Below, in pieces: positions 9,689 to 10,120 of a stretch of 10,120 nucleotides of DNA; position 1 is the first letter of the stretch, and every line of letters starts with the position of its first letter. Source of the stretch: Thermococci archaeon (GTDB lineage: Archaea > Methanobacteriota_B > Thermococci > Thermococcales > Thermococcaceae); assembly GCA_003663525.1 (NCBI GenBank), contig QMUF01000051.1, positions 1 to 10,120 of the forward strand, given 5' to 3'. The notes below the pieces were generated by a model that worked only from the letters and a program-made list of their open reading frames with translations, was not told where the DNA came from and did not search any database. Position numbers and translations under genes: made by a program.

Positions 9689-10120
9689 ATGTACTTCACT
9701 CAAAAGAACCACTTGCGAGTGGACAAGAAGACTTACAAACTCCTCCGCATACTCACCCACCTATCTAAAGACCTCTACAACCTCACCCTATACGTGACTA
9801 GGCAACACTACGAGTTAAACGGCTCGTTCCTGCCTTTCGTTAAAGCTTACCACTTGGTTAAAGACAGCGAACCCTACAAACTCCTGCCAAGTCAAGTGGC
9901 GCAGCAAACCATGAAGATCGTGGAAAGAAACTATTGCTCATTCTTTAGGCTCTTGAGGGAGAGAAAGAAAGGTAATTACAATAGGCCGACCCACCCGCCA
10001 AAGTTTCTGCCCAAAGGCGGACACTTCGTCCTAATCTTCCCGTACCAATCCTTCAAGGTGAAAGACAGGGTAATCCTCACTCTCGGGCGAAACTTCGCCA
10101 GGAAGTACGGGGTAATGCAC
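9689..10120 (+). CDS. tnpB: TnpB, RNA-guided nuclease/transposon protein, N-terminal part (3' end outside window)
   Basis: The frame is open from ATG 9689 to the window end (144 codons). In-frame GTG codons at 9680 and 9683 could extend it by two or three residues. The start MYFTQKNHLRVDKKTYKLL, then LTHLSKDLYNLTLYVTRQHY and SQVAQQTMKIVERNYCSFF match the N-terminal helical and wedge region of IS1341-type TnpB/OrfB. KKGNYNRPTHPPKF is the familiar basic stretch before the beta-barrel part. The RuvC-like catalytic acids and zinc ribbon lie beyond the window, so integrity cannot be judged. TnpB proteins use an omega RNA from the element's right end to cut DNA and help retain the element. It is richer in CTC and CAC codons than the neighbouring genes, consistent with mobile DNA. 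Confidence 0.88.
   Translation, partial: MYFTQKNHLRVDKKTYKLLRILTHLSKDLYNLTLYVTRQHYELNGSFLPFVKAYHLVKDSEPYKLLPSQVAQQTMKIVERNYCSFFRLLRERKKGNYNRPTHPPKFLPKGGHFVLIFPYQSFKVKDRVILTLGRNFARKYGVMH

Larger units (their letters stand above)
9599..10120 (+). mobile_element. IS200/IS605-type (IS1341-like) element, left part, cut by window end
   Basis: The stretch from about 9599 holds a subterminal hairpin, a promoter and the beginning of a tnpB gene, the layout of IS605-group elements that carry tnpB. No tnpA is seen upstream of tnpB, so it may be a tnpB-only element unless tnpA lies beyond the window. The exact left end is not known. TTTTAT at 9593-9598 is a plausible target or TAM-side sequence, because IS605-group elements insert next to such short T-rich motifs and leave no target duplication. 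The right end and any omega RNA region are outside the window. Confidence 0.75.

Noticed and set aside
9676..9768. Short frame from the ATG at 9676
   Set aside because: It is out of frame with tnpB and stops after 30 codons. The tnpB frame starting at 9689 has clear family similarity.

Overview
The window looks like a piece of a Thermococcales genome (Thermococcus or Pyrococcus type hyperthermophilic archaeon). The evidence is an archaeal-type triosephosphate isomerase, a tungsten aldehyde ferredoxin oxidoreductase family enzyme that closely resembles glyceraldehyde-3-phosphate:ferredoxin oxidoreductase (GAPOR), a TrmB-family sugar regulator, BRE/TATA promoters, GAGGTG-type ribosome binding sites and moderately AT-rich DNA.

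Left part (1-1577, + strand): two tandem Gfo/Idh/MocA-family NAD(P)-dependent sugar oxidoreductases with an ATGA overlap. The first lacks its N-terminus, which lies before the window, so the cluster continues to the left. A 109-base gap (1578-1686) holds a T-tract, a perfect 8-bp inverted repeat and a BRE/TATA promoter.

Middle (1687-6839, + strand): a compact five-gene operon for a carbohydrate ABC importer of the MalEFGK type. It has a lipoprotein binding protein, two permeases, an ATPase with a C-terminal regulatory domain, and a 338-residue TrmB-type regulator as last gene. Spacing is tight throughout (ATGA overlap, or Shine-Dalgarno sequences overlapping the preceding stop). The sugar cannot be named from sequence. 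The neighbouring oxidoreductases suggest it, or a product of it, is oxidised or epimerised rather than simply hydrolysed.

Right part (9516-6836, - strand): GAPOR followed by triosephosphate isomerase, probably one transcript, forming the triose step of the ferredoxin-linked glycolytic pathway. Upstream of GAPOR is a good BRE/TATA, and over the expected transcription start is a near match to the Thermococcales glycolytic motif bound by the regulator TrmBL1/Tgr. The isomerase gene ends tail to tail with the TrmB gene, the two overlapping by 4 bases.

Right edge (about 9599-10120, + strand): the left end of an IS200/IS605-type (IS1341-like) element with a GAAA-capped hairpin, a promoter and the first 144 codons of a TnpB protein. 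It lies directly behind the GAPOR promoter and runs off the window.

The main theme is sugar uptake and oxidation beside a core glycolytic pair. No CRISPR array, tRNA or rRNA was seen, and no clearly unprecedented system. The best candidate for new biology is the uncharacterised sugar cluster with its own regulator.
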